A program made the translations under genes and the position numbers. Below, piece after piece: positions 7,073-12,362 of a DNA stretch of 12,362 nucleotides. Below the pieces are notes generated by a model. The model searched no databases, was not told the origin of the DNA, and was given only the letters and a program-made list of their open reading frames with translations. Source of the stretch: Paracoccaceae bacterium (GTDB taxonomy: Bacteria; Pseudomonadota; Alphaproteobacteria; Rhodobacterales; Rhodobacteraceae). The stretch's first letter is position 1, and every line of letters begins with the position of its first letter. The stretch lies in the NCBI GenBank assembly GCA_015485375.1, contig WFTU01000324.1, positions 1-12,362 on the forward strand, written 5' to 3'.

Positions 7073-7738
7073 ATGCACCGCCTGTATCACCTGCCACTAT
7101 CACCCTTTTGCCGCAAGATCCGGCTGGTTCTGGCCGAAAAGAAAATCGACGTGGAACTGGTCGAGGAACACCCGTGGGAGCGCCGTCTCGACTACCTGCG
7201 CCAGAACCCGTCCGGCAAGGTGCCGATGTTGAAAATGGACGGTCTGGTGCTGGCCGAATCCTCGGCGATTTTCGAATACATCGAGGAAACCAATCCGCAA
7301 CCGCCGCTCCTGCCCGAAGACGCGGCAGGACGCGCCGAGGCCCGTCGTCTTGCCGCATGGTTCGACGACAAATTCCATCACGAGGTCACCGCGAACCTGC
7401 TGTATGAGCGCGTAAACAAAAAGCTGATGAAATCCGGCTATCCCGAAAGCGCGCGGATCAAGGCCGGCACCAAGAACATCAAATACCACCTCGATTACAT
7501 GGGCTGGCTGCTCGAACAGCGCCGCTGGCTGGCGGGCGAGCGCATGACGATTGCCGATTTCTCGGCGGCCGCACAGCTGAGCTGCCTCGACTACATCGGC
7601 GATGTCGACTGGTCCCGAAACCAGGCCGTGCGCGACTGGTATGCCAAGATCAAATCCCGCCCCGCTTTCCGCCCCGTTCTGGCCGACCACGTGCCGGGCT
7701 TCACCCCGCCCGAGCATTACGCCGACCTCGATTTCTGA
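7073..7738 (+). CDS. fzlA: GST-fold protein, probable FtsZ-binding FzlA
   Basis: The protein has 221 residues. An N-terminal thioredoxin-like GST domain (about 1-75) starts MHRLYHLPLSPFCRKIRL and has the ESSAI segment at 62-66 where glutathione sits in true GSTs. A helical C-terminal domain spans about 88-205. The end, SRPAFRPVLADHVPG...YADLDF, resembles the C terminus I associate with alphaproteobacterial FzlA. In Caulobacter, FzlA binds FtsZ filaments and links the Z-ring to septal wall synthesis. The start at 7073 is chosen because the conserved family N terminus begins there; an in-frame ATG at 7022 adds 17 residues with no similarity. The ribosome binding site is weak (GAGA about 12 nt upstream). 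The stop overlaps the queG start by 1 nt. An ordinary glutathione S-transferase remains possible; the GST fold itself is secure. Confidence 0.7.
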   Translation: MHRLYHLPLSPFCRKIRLVLAEKKIDVELVEEHPWERRLDYLRQNPSGKVPMLKMDGLVLAESSAIFEYIEETNPQPPLLPEDAAGRAEARRLAAWFDDKFHHEVTANLLYERVNKKLMKSGYPESARIKAGTKNIKYHLDYMGWLLEQRRWLAGERMTIADFSAAAQLSCLDYIGDVDWSRNQAVRDWYAKIKSRPAFRPVLADHVPGFTPPEHYADLDF

Positions 7739-8781
7739 TGCCTGCGGCCGCAACAGACGGCCTGTTGCAGGCATTGCACGACAAGGCGAAAGCCGAAGGC
7801 TTTGCCGCCCTCGGTATCTGCGCCCCCGACAGCATCCCGCAGGCGGTGGATCGCCTGAAAGCCTATGTAGACAAGGGCTACCACGGCCAGATGGGCTGGA
7901 TGGAGGAACGCCAGAACTGGCGCGGCAACCCCGCTGCCCTCTGGCCCGAGGCCCGCTCCGTCATCATGCTGGCCGACAACTACGGCCCTTCCGGTGATCC
8001 CCTGAAACTCCTGAATATGAAAGATCGCGGTAATATCTCGGTCTATGCCCGCAACAAGGATTACCACGATCCGGTCAAGAAACGCATCAAGCGCATCGGC
8101 CGCTGGCTGCTGGAACAGGCCGGCGGAGAGATCAAGGTTTTCGTCGATACCGCCCCCGTCATGGAAAAACCGCTGGGGCAGGCGGCAGGCCTTGGCTGGC
8201 AGGGCAAACACACCAATCTGGTCAGCCGCGAACTGGGCAGCTGGTTCTTTCTTTCCGCGATCTTCACCACGCTGGATTTGCCTAAATCGGAACCGGAGGT
8301 CGACCATTGCGGCTCCTGCCAAAACTGCCTCGACATCTGCCCGACAGAGGCTTTCGTCGGCCCTTACAAACTCGACGCGCGCAAGTGCATTTCCTACCTG
8401 ACCATCGAGCACAAGGGACCGGTTGACGAGGCCCTGCGCCCGAAACTCGGCAACCGTATCTACGGCTGCGATGACTGCCTTGCCGTCTGCCCGTGGAACA
8501 AATTCGCGCAAGTCTCGAAGGACGCCAACTACTGGGCGCGGATCGAACTGCAATGCCCGAAACTGGAACACCTCGTAGCACTCGACGACGCCGGCTTTCG
8601 CGAGGTTTTCCGCGGCTCCCCGATCAAACGGGTAGGGCGCGACCGTTTCGTGCGCAATGTTCTCTACGCGATTGGCAACTCCGGCGAGGGCTATCTCCGC
8701 CGCTCGGTTCGGCCGCTGCTGAACGACCCCGACCCCGTGGTGCGCGACGCCGCCGAATGGGCCATGGCGCGCCTCCCCTGA
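7738..8781 (+). CDS. queG: tRNA epoxyqueuosine(34) reductase QueG
   Basis: The protein has 347 residues. It has an N-terminal cobalamin-binding region with the conserved VFVDTAPVMEK (Asp137, the likely proton donor) and GLGWQGKHTN at 151-160. Two 4Fe-4S motifs follow: CGSCQNCLDICP (Cys191, 194, 197, 201) and YGCDDCLAVCPW (Cys244, 247, 251), with Cys217 in RKCISY completing the set. A C-terminal HEAT-like repeat (about 310-345) helps tRNA binding. QueG uses cobalamin and the clusters to reduce epoxyqueuosine to queuosine at position 34 of tRNAs for Asn, Asp, His and Tyr. The ATG at 7738 overlaps the stop of the FzlA-like gene (TGATG), suggesting coupled translation. A strong terminator follows 5 nt after the stop. 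Confidence 0.95.
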   Translation: MPAAATDGLLQALHDKAKAEGFAALGICAPDSIPQAVDRLKAYVDKGYHGQMGWMEERQNWRGNPAALWPEARSVIMLADNYGPSGDPLKLLNMKDRGNISVYARNKDYHDPVKKRIKRIGRWLLEQAGGEIKVFVDTAPVMEKPLGQAAGLGWQGKHTNLVSRELGSWFFLSAIFTTLDLPKSEPEVDHCGSCQNCLDICPTEAFVGPYKLDARKCISYLTIEHKGPVDEALRPKLGNRIYGCDDCLAVCPWNKFAQVSKDANYWARIELQCPKLEHLVALDDAGFREVFRGSPIKRVGRDRFVRNVLYAIGNSGEGYLRRSVRPLLNDPDPVVRDAAEWAMARLP

Positions 8782-8785
8782 ATCA

Positions 8786-8812
8786 AAAAACCCGGCACAA
8801 GGCCGGGTTTTT
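8786..8812. terminator. Bidirectional rho-independent terminator
   Basis: An 11-bp perfect stem, AAAAACCCGGC (8786-8796) with GCCGGGTTTTT (8802-8812), encloses the loop ACAAG. On the plus strand the stem ends in TTTTTC and on the minus strand in TTTTTT. It can therefore terminate both queG, 5 nt upstream, and the convergent atpF, which ends at 8834. Confidence 0.92.
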
Positions 8813-8833
8813 CTATTTGTCAGTTACAAAAGC

Positions 8834-9415
8834 CTAGTGCAGTTTCGCACCGACCTCCTTGATAGCATCGTCGATCAACGTGCCGGCTTCCTTGGCGCTC
8901 ATCTTCGCGGCGATCACGTCCTTGGCAGCGGCGACAGAAATCGCAACGGCCTTGTCCTTGATCTCGCGAACCGTGGCTTCCTCGGCAGATTTGATCTGCT
9001 CCTCGGCGGCCGCAATGCGACGCACGATGGAGGCTTCCAGATCGGCCTTGGCTGCTTCGGCGGCGATTTCCGCCTCGGTCTTGGCATGTTTGATGATGCC
9101 TTCGACCTGACCGGCGACCTCTTTGTGCTTGCGCTCGAAAGAGGCGAGGATCGTCTGCGCTTCCTCGCGCAGGGCGCGGGCTTCGTCAATCTCGGCCTTG
9201 ATACCTTCGGCACGCTCGTCAAGCATCTTGGTGACGATCTTCGGCACACCGAAATAGATAACAATGGCGACAAACACGATAAACGCGATCATCACGACCG
9301 AGTAGGTGTTGTCCATGCTGTACCAGGGCGGCTCGGCCTCGTACTCGTGCTCTGCCGCAAAGGCAGGCGTTGCCATCAGGGCCGTTGCCGCCAGCAGGGA
9401 AATACGTTTCATCAT
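8834..9415 (-). CDS. atpF: F0F1 ATP synthase subunit b
   Basis: The protein has 193 residues. The start (MMKRISLLAATALMATPAFA) looks like a cleavable signal peptide with an AFA|AE site near residue 20. A membrane anchor follows at about 38-57, then a long charged coiled coil (about 65-190) rich in Ala, Glu and Lys. Subunit b is half of the peripheral stalk that holds the F1 head against the rotor; in alphaproteobacteria it pairs with b'. Tandem ATG codons at 9415 and 9412 follow AAGGG, 4 nt after the b' stop. It is the last gene of the F0 operon and ends just before the bidirectional terminator. The F1 genes (atpHAGDC) are not in the window; in this group they form a separate operon. Confidence 0.93.
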   Translation of the reverse strand: MMKRISLLAATALMATPAFAAEHEYEAEPPWYSMDNTYSVVMIAFIVFVAIVIYFGVPKIVTKMLDERAEGIKAEIDEARALREEAQTILASFERKHKEVAGQVEGIIKHAKTEAEIAAEAAKADLEASIVRRIAAAEEQIKSAEEATVREIKDKAVAISVAAAKDVIAAKMSAKEAGTLIDDAIKEVGAKLH

Positions 9416-9419
9416 CGTC

Positions 9420-9956
9420 TTACCCTTTCAGTCGCGCAGCAATCGCTGCCTTGAGAGCGTCGGCATCGGAAACCGACGGCATGATCGTGGAAACCACGTC
9501 GGCAGCGACATCATTTGCCACTTCCTCGATGCTTTTAAGGGCATTCACGCGAATTTCCTTGATACGGCCTTCGGACTCGGCGGATTTCGCCGCGATCTCG
9601 GCTTCGGCTTTGGCAATGGCTGCCTCCACGTCTTTCTTGATCGCATCCTTTGCCTCTTCGGCAATACGATGCGCCTCGGCACGGGCTTCGGCAAGAGCGG
9701 TGTTATAGGCCGCTTCGGCCTCTTCCGCTTTCTGTTTCAGCTCGGCCGCCTGATCGATGTCACTGGCGATTGCATTGTGACGATCCTCGAGAACACCACC
9801 GATCCGCGGCAGGAAAATGCGGGCGATGATGAAATAGAGGATAGTAAACGTCACAACCAGCCAGAAGATCTGGTTGGGGAACGTCGTAAAATCCAGCTGT
9901 GGCATGCCAGGCGCCTCTTTGACGACCTCGGCGACTGCTTCTGTATCAGATGCCAT
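9420..9956 (-). CDS. atpG: F0F1 ATP synthase subunit b'
   Basis: The protein has 178 residues: a hydrophilic N terminus, one membrane helix at about 29-48 (QIFWLVVTFTILYFIIARIF), and a coiled coil rich in Ala, Glu and Lys (about 55-165). The FPNQIFWLVVTF segment is typical of the b' paralogue. Subunit b' forms a heterodimeric peripheral stalk with b, an arrangement found in phototrophs and alphaproteobacteria and not in E. coli, where b is a homodimer. The symbol varies between databases (atpF', atpF2 or atpG for subunit b'); this is not the F1 gamma subunit. The ATG at 9956 follows GGAGGG. It lies 93 nt after atpE, with a stable hairpin between, and 4 nt before atpF. Confidence 0.93.
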   Translation of the reverse strand: MASDTEAVAEVVKEAPGMPQLDFTTFPNQIFWLVVTFTILYFIIARIFLPRIGGVLEDRHNAIASDIDQAAELKQKAEEAEAAYNTALAEARAEAHRIAEEAKDAIKKDVEAAIAKAEAEIAAKSAESEGRIKEIRVNALKSIEEVANDVAADVVSTIMPSVSDADALKAAIAARLKG

Positions 9957-10005
9957 GCATCCCTCCGTCAGCTTGCAGGGGCAAAACCCGCCCCCTTAAC
10001 TATAT

Positions 10006-10026
10006 GGCGACCCTAAACGGGTCGCC
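10006..10026 (-). promoter_or_regulatory. Intercistronic hairpin between atpE and b'
   Basis: GGCGACCC (10006-10013) and GGGTCGCC (10019-10026) make a perfect 8-bp stem with a 5-nt loop, 23 nt past the atpE stop on the minus strand. There is no U tract, so it is unlikely to terminate. A second weaker stem (GGGGC/GCCCC, 9978-9994) follows. It probably stabilises the 3' end of an atpE message or marks an RNA processing point. Confidence 0.5.
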
Positions 10027-10049
10027 CGAGTTTATCCAGCTTCGACGGC

Positions 10050-10301
10050 TTACTGTGCGTACATCAGCAGAAGCGCAACGAGGAACGAGAAGATCCCCAG
10101 GGCTTCGGCGAAAGCGATACCGATGAACATGGTTGCGGTCTGGCCGCCGGCTGCTGCCGGGTTGCGCAGGGCGCCGGAGAGGTAGTTACCTACAACGTGG
10201 CCCACGCCGATAGCAGCGCCGCCCATACCAGTGCAGGCAAGGCCCGCACCGATGAGTGCGCCCATTTTAACCAGATCGCCCGAGATTACTGCATCTTCCA
10301 T
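10050..10301 (-). CDS. atpE: F0F1 ATP synthase subunit c
   Basis: From the ATG at 10301 the protein has 83 residues, normal for subunit c; the frame extends upstream to 10385 but that part overlaps atpB and is not conserved. A strong AAAGGAG (10309-10315) lies 7 nt before the ATG. Two membrane helices are visible (about 10-38 and 55-80), joined by the polar loop RNPAAAGGQ. Glu66 in GIAFAEALGIFSF is the ion-carrying carboxylate. The residue after it is Ala rather than the Ser of sodium-binding rings, which fits proton coupling. Subunit c assembles as a ring of many copies, so it must be made in excess over the other subunits; the strong ribosome binding site and the downstream hairpin fit this. 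It lies 46 nt after atpB. Confidence 0.96.
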   Translation of the reverse strand: MEDAVISGDLVKMGALIGAGLACTGMGGAAIGVGHVVGNYLSGALRNPAAAGGQTATMFIGIAFAEALGIFSFLVALLLMYAQ

Positions 10302-10347
10302 TTGATTGCTCCTTTGAGATTTGGAATGACTGGAATTTGGTTCGAAC

Positions 10348-11115
10348 CTAGTGCCCCGGATGCAACGCATCGTTGAGGTAAACACAGGTCAGAATAGTGA
10401 AAACGTAAGCCTGGATGAACACCACGAGGGTCTCCAGACCGTAAACAGCGGTGATGGCGAGGATCGGTGCAACCGCCCCGAGACCCATCGCACCGGCAAA
10501 GCCCGCGAAAACCTTGATAACCGCGTGGCCTGCCATCATGTTACCGGCAAGACGAATAGAGTGGCTGACCGGGCGCACGAAATAGGAAATGATCTCGATA
10601 ATCGCGAGGATCGGGCGCAGGGCCAGCGGTGCCTCGGAAATCCAGAACAGCTTCAGGAATTTCACCCCGTTGCGTGCAATCCCGAGGATTGTCACCCCGA
10701 TGAATACCGCCATTGCCAGCACGCCGGTAACCGCGATCTGTCCGGTAACCGTATAGGAGTAGGGCCAGAGGCTCAGCACGTTGGTGAACAGGATGAATGT
10801 GAACAGTGTCATAATGATGGGGAAATACTTCAGGCCGTCTTTGCCGGCGATTTCCTCGATCATCGAATGGGTGAAGCCATAGAACATCTCGGCGATCGAC
10901 TGGGTCCGGTTCGGCACCATGGCCCGCCGGCGCGTCCCGACGATCAGCAGCAGCACGACGGCCAGAATGGCAATCCCCATCCACAGGGCCGTATTCGTCG
11001 GCGTATACCATGCAATGGTGTCGCCCCCGAACAACGGGTGAATCTCGAATTGCTTCATCGGGTGAATGTTAAACCCGCTTGCTTCTTCAACTATCGAAGT
11101 TTCGTCTGCAGCCAC
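10348..11115 (-). CDS. atpB: F0F1 ATP synthase subunit a
   Basis: The protein has 255 residues and several membrane helices (about 43-60, 98-115, 125-147, 163-182, 190-230 and 230-248). The essential arginine is Arg188 in SHSIRLAGNMMAGH, and the partner glutamine is Gln235 in VVFIQAYVFT. Subunit a forms the two half-channels that let protons reach and leave the c ring. The start codon is GTG at 11115, preceded by GAGGG at a 6-nt spacing and 2 nt after the atpI stop. The first in-frame ATG is codon 20, which would remove the usual N-terminal segment, so GTG is preferred. It is the second gene of the operon. Confidence 0.95.
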   Translation of the reverse strand: MAADETSIVEEASGFNIHPMKQFEIHPLFGGDTIAWYTPTNTALWMGIAILAVVLLLIVGTRRRAMVPNRTQSIAEMFYGFTHSMIEEIAGKDGLKYFPIIMTLFTFILFTNVLSLWPYSYTVTGQIAVTGVLAMAVFIGVTILGIARNGVKFLKLFWISEAPLALRPILAIIEIISYFVRPVSHSIRLAGNMMAGHAVIKVFAGFAGAMGLGAVAPILAITAVYGLETLVVFIQAYVFTILTCVYLNDALHPGH

Positions 11116-11117
11116 GA

Positions 11118-11477
11118 TCAGCCCTCAATCTTTGTGCCCTGACGGGCCGTTACATTCCCTGCCTCGCTGTCACCAGCATCGGCCTTTTGTTCCTGAAGCT
11201 CGGTGGCGGTCCGCATCATGACGCGAATACCGGCTCCGAAGCCCAGCAATGAAAACAGTATCAGGAAGATCGGGAGTGTCCCGAACAGGCTGTCCAGCCC
11301 GAACCCGATACCCATGCCCATGACCATGCCGACCACAAGCTCGATAACCATACGCCAGGCCTGACTGGCCTTTTCGTATTTACTCTGCTTCCGCGGCTTG
11401 GGATCCTGCGTTTTGCGCGCGGCCTGTATCTTGGCCTCCAGCGCTTTCAGTGCCTCGGGATCGGGGGTATCGGCCAT
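11118..11477 (-). CDS. atpI: ATP synthase-associated protein AtpI
   Basis: From the ATG at 11477 the protein has 119 residues. A charged N terminus (about 1-40) is followed by two membrane helices (about 43-63 and 69-88), a glycine-rich hairpin between them, and a polar tail. AtpI is a small membrane protein at the head of F0 operons, thought to help c-ring assembly or ion supply; it is not part of the finished enzyme. An in-frame GTG at 11486 would add three residues. However, AAGGAG at 11486-11491 overlaps that GTG and sits 8 nt before the ATG, so the ATG is the start. A good promoter lies about 60 nt upstream. It is followed by atpB after 2 nt. Confidence 0.88.
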   Translation of the reverse strand: MADTPDPEALKALEAKIQAARKTQDPKPRKQSKYEKASQAWRMVIELVVGMVMGMGIGFGLDSLFGTLPIFLILFSLLGFGAGIRVMMRTATELQEQKADAGDSEAGNVTARQGTKIEG

Positions 11478-11485
11478 GCAACACA

Positions 11486-11491
11486 CTCCTT
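11486..11491 (-). promoter_or_regulatory. Ribosome binding site deciding the atpI start
   Basis: AAGGAG on the minus strand is 8 nt before the ATG at 11477 and overlaps the first base of the alternative GTG at 11486. This rules out the GTG as the main start. Confidence 0.7.
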
Positions 11492-11537
11492 TTCCGTCCG
11501 GTAACTCGCAGATTCCCTTGCGGGCAGGTTTGGCGGC

Positions 11538-11566
11538 ACACTATGTGCAGGAAACGGGTGTGTCAA
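11538..11566 (-). promoter_or_regulatory. Sigma-70 promoter of the atpIBE-b'-b operon
   Basis: On the minus strand TTGACA (11566-11561, a perfect -35) is followed by 17 nt and TAGTGT (11543-11538). The expected start is near 11531, giving a leader of about 54 nt. The DNA upstream of the -35 (about 11567-11630) is unusually AT-rich for this genome and could act as an UP element. A dyad GCACA-N3-TGTGC (11536-11548) covers the -10 box. Confidence 0.65.
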
Positions 11567-11676
11567 GAAAGGTTTTTCGCCAGAAATTCTTATTTAACAT
11601 ACTGAAAATAAACAGTAAAAATCGACAGGCCTAAACTGGCGCGGTTTGTCGCGGGGCGGCATTCCGAAATTTAAAA

Positions 11677-11692
11677 TCAACCATCCGGTTGA
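11677..11692. promoter_or_regulatory. arsR operator O1
   Basis: TCAACC-ATCC-GGTTGA is a perfect 6-4-6 inverted repeat. Its last four bases are shared with the arsR -35 box. A bound dimer would block polymerase. Confidence 0.65.
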
Positions 11693-11716
11693 CCTTGAAG
11701 GCGCACCGATTATAGT
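11689..11716 (+). promoter_or_regulatory. arsR promoter, predicted leaderless start
   Basis: TTGACC (11689-11694) is followed by 16 nt and TATAGT (11711-11716, 5/6 match). Counting 7-8 nt from the -10 places the transcription start at 11723-11724, which is the A of the arsR ATG. The message would have no leader. Confidence 0.6.
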
Positions 11717-11731
11717 CAATCGGATGGTTGA
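11716..11731. promoter_or_regulatory. arsR operator O2
   Basis: TCAATC-GGAT-GGTTGA is a second copy of the O1 motif with one mismatch between arms. It starts at the last base of the -10 and covers the start codon. Its centre is 39 bp from that of O1. Confidence 0.6.
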
Positions 11732-12092
11732 GGATCAGGATTCCCGGCTCGACGCCCTGTTTGCCGCCCTTTCGGACCGGACAAGGCGCGCCATCCTGCT
11801 GGCGCTGCTGGAGGGTGACGCCACCGTCAAGACCCTCGCGGAACCTTTCGACATGTCCATGGCCGCCGTATCCAAACACATCCAGATTCTCGGCAAGGCC
11901 GGCCTCGTCACCCAGCTCAAGACCGGACGCGAGAAATGGTGCCGTCTGGAACACGACGCCTTCAAACCCGCCGCCCTGTGGATCGAGTCCTACGGGCAGT
12001 TCCTCGATGACAGCTTCGAGACGCTCGAAAAGGCGCTGGCCCTGCAAGCCGAGGAAGGCTACCTCGACCTGCCGGAGCTGGACGAAGACTAG
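11724..12092 (+). CDS. ArsR-family winged-helix repressor
   Basis: From the ATG at 11724 the protein has 122 residues. A winged helix-turn-helix spans about 8-78, starting LDALFAALSDRTRRAILLAL; the recognition helix is around MSMAAVSKHIQILGKAGLV (44-62) and the wing around TGREKWCRLEHD (67-78). There is one cysteine (Cys73) and no ELCVC-type metal site, so it is not a classical arsenic or cadmium/zinc sensor. It resembles the subgroup of ArsR proteins usually encoded next to an SRPBCC/AHSA1-domain gene. Two inverted-repeat operators over its promoter imply autorepression. No ribosome binding site is present, which fits a leaderless message. The stop codon TAG lies at the junction with an IS5-family element, so the original downstream gene is displaced and the last residues could in principle be altered. 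It diverges from the atp operon. Confidence 0.85.
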   Translation: MVEDQDSRLDALFAALSDRTRRAILLALLEGDATVKTLAEPFDMSMAAVSKHIQILGKAGLVTQLKTGREKWCRLEHDAFKPAALWIESYGQFLDDSFETLEKALALQAEEGYLDLPELDED

Positions 12093-12362
12093 GGTCAGGA
12101 CCTATTAATCCACTTGCGCATTTTGGGTTGTTCTGAATCAATGCTCTCCAGCATCAGGAGGGCAGCATGTCGGATCAATTTTGGCTCAGCGAAGAACAGT
12201 TGGCTCGGATCGAGCCTTATTTTCCCTTGTCGCACGGGGTGCCCCGGGTGGATGACCGCAAGGTGATCAGCGGTATCATCCATGTGATCAGGAATGGCCT
12301 GCGCTGGCGGGATGCGCCGGAGGTCTACGGGCCGCATAAAACCTTGTATAACAGGTTCATAC
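12093..12362 (+). mobile_element. IS5-family insertion sequence, left part
   Basis: The left end appears to be GGGTCAGGACCTATTAATCC immediately after the arsR stop, inside CTAG (12089-12092), the kind of short target used by IS5-family elements. A 75-nt leader ends with AGGAGG before the transposase ATG at 12167. The right end and matching inverted repeat lie outside the window, so the exact boundary (12090-12093) is inferred. Confidence 0.7.
12167..12362 (+). CDS. IS5-family transposase (3' partial)
   Basis: The frame begins at the ATG at 12167, 5 nt after AGGAGG, and stays open to the end of the window, giving 65 residues. The N terminus (FWLSEEQLARIEPYFP ... DDRKVISGIIHVIRNGLRWRDAPEVYGPHKTLYNRF) matches the DUF4096-type head domain of IS5-family transposases, probably the IS427 subgroup. 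The DDE catalytic residues would lie downstream and cannot be seen, so activity cannot be judged. These transposases are often split by a programmed frameshift, which also cannot be checked here. The enzyme would cut and join the ends of the element next to arsR. Confidence 0.88.
   Translation, partial: MSDQFWLSEEQLARIEPYFPLSHGVPRVDDRKVISGIIHVIRNGLRWRDAPEVYGPHKTLYNRFI

Larger units (their letters stand above)
11478..11723. other. Divergent control region atpI / arsR
   Basis: This 246-nt spacer has no gene. It holds the atp promoter on the minus strand, the arsR promoter on the plus strand and the first arsR operator, separated by an AT-rich stretch at about 11575-11635. The frame of arsR is open back to a TTG at 11646, but the promoter elements lie inside that extension. 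Confidence 0.7.

Noticed and set aside
6833..7090. Upstream extension of rnd to 289 residues
   Set aside because: The extra 86 residues are low-complexity and basic with no family similarity, and would overlap the FzlA-like gene. The ATG at 6832 has a good ribosome binding site and the family N terminus.
10302..10385. 111-residue version of atpE starting at 10385
   Set aside because: The extension overlaps the end of atpB and is not similar to subunit c. The ATG at 10301 has a strong ribosome binding site.
11646..11723. TTG at 11646 as the arsR start (148 residues)
   Set aside because: The extension encodes the operator and promoter sequences and shows no domain. The ATG at 11724 gives the usual family length.
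1..12362. Search for CRISPR arrays, tRNA/rRNA genes, riboswitches, FNR boxes and -24/-12 sigma-54 promoters
   Set aside because: No regularly spaced repeats, no cloverleaf or rRNA-like segments, no recognisable riboswitch and no TTGAT-N4-ATCAA box were found by eye. No convincing TGGCAC-N5-TTGC element was seen upstream of any gene. This was reading, not a computed search.

Overview
The window looks like chromosomal DNA of a Rhodobacterales-type alphaproteobacterium. This rests on three things: an F0 ATP synthase operon in the order atpI-atpB-atpE-b'-b, an FzlA-like GST-fold protein next to queG, and the protein sequences themselves. The DNA is GC-rich and densely coded. I assign the order from gene content and family knowledge, not from a database match.

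Layout, left to right. (1) Positions 2-784 (+) hold the 3' part of a probable sulfotransferase-fold gene whose start lies outside the window. (2) Positions 763-6832 (-) hold eight genes read leftwards in the order rnd (RNase D-like), kdsD, lptC, lptA, lptB, rpoN, hpf, ptsN. This is a compact version of the LPS transport / sigma-54 / PTS-Ntr cluster. It joins Kdo precursor synthesis (KdsD), LPS transport (LptC, LptA, LptB), sigma-54, ribosome hibernation (HPF) and EIIA-Ntr. lptC-lptA and lptA-lptB overlap by 4 nt, and lptB starts with TTG. Only the rpoN-hpf spacer (151 nt) has room for a clear internal promoter, and a candidate is present there. (3) A 240-nt divergent spacer separates rnd from the (+) pair fzlA-like/queG (7073-8781), which overlap by 1 nt. 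(4) A strong hairpin with T tracts on both sides (8786-8812) can terminate both queG and the convergent F0 operon. (5) Positions 8834-11477 (-) carry atpI, atpB, atpE, atpF' and atpF, with a TTGACA-N17-TAGTGT promoter upstream of atpI. (6) Divergent from this operon, an ArsR-family repressor gene (11724-12092, +) has two copies of a TCAACC-N4-GGTTGA-type operator flanking its promoter. Its predicted transcription start falls on the start codon. (7) An IS5-family element begins exactly at the arsR stop codon and runs off the right end; 65 residues of its transposase are visible.

Most of the window is ordinary core genome. I did not find a wholly new system. The points most worth a second look are the leaderless, doubly-operated arsR with an IS at its stop codon, the control region between rnd and the FzlA-like gene, the rpoN-hpf spacer, and the hairpin after atpE.
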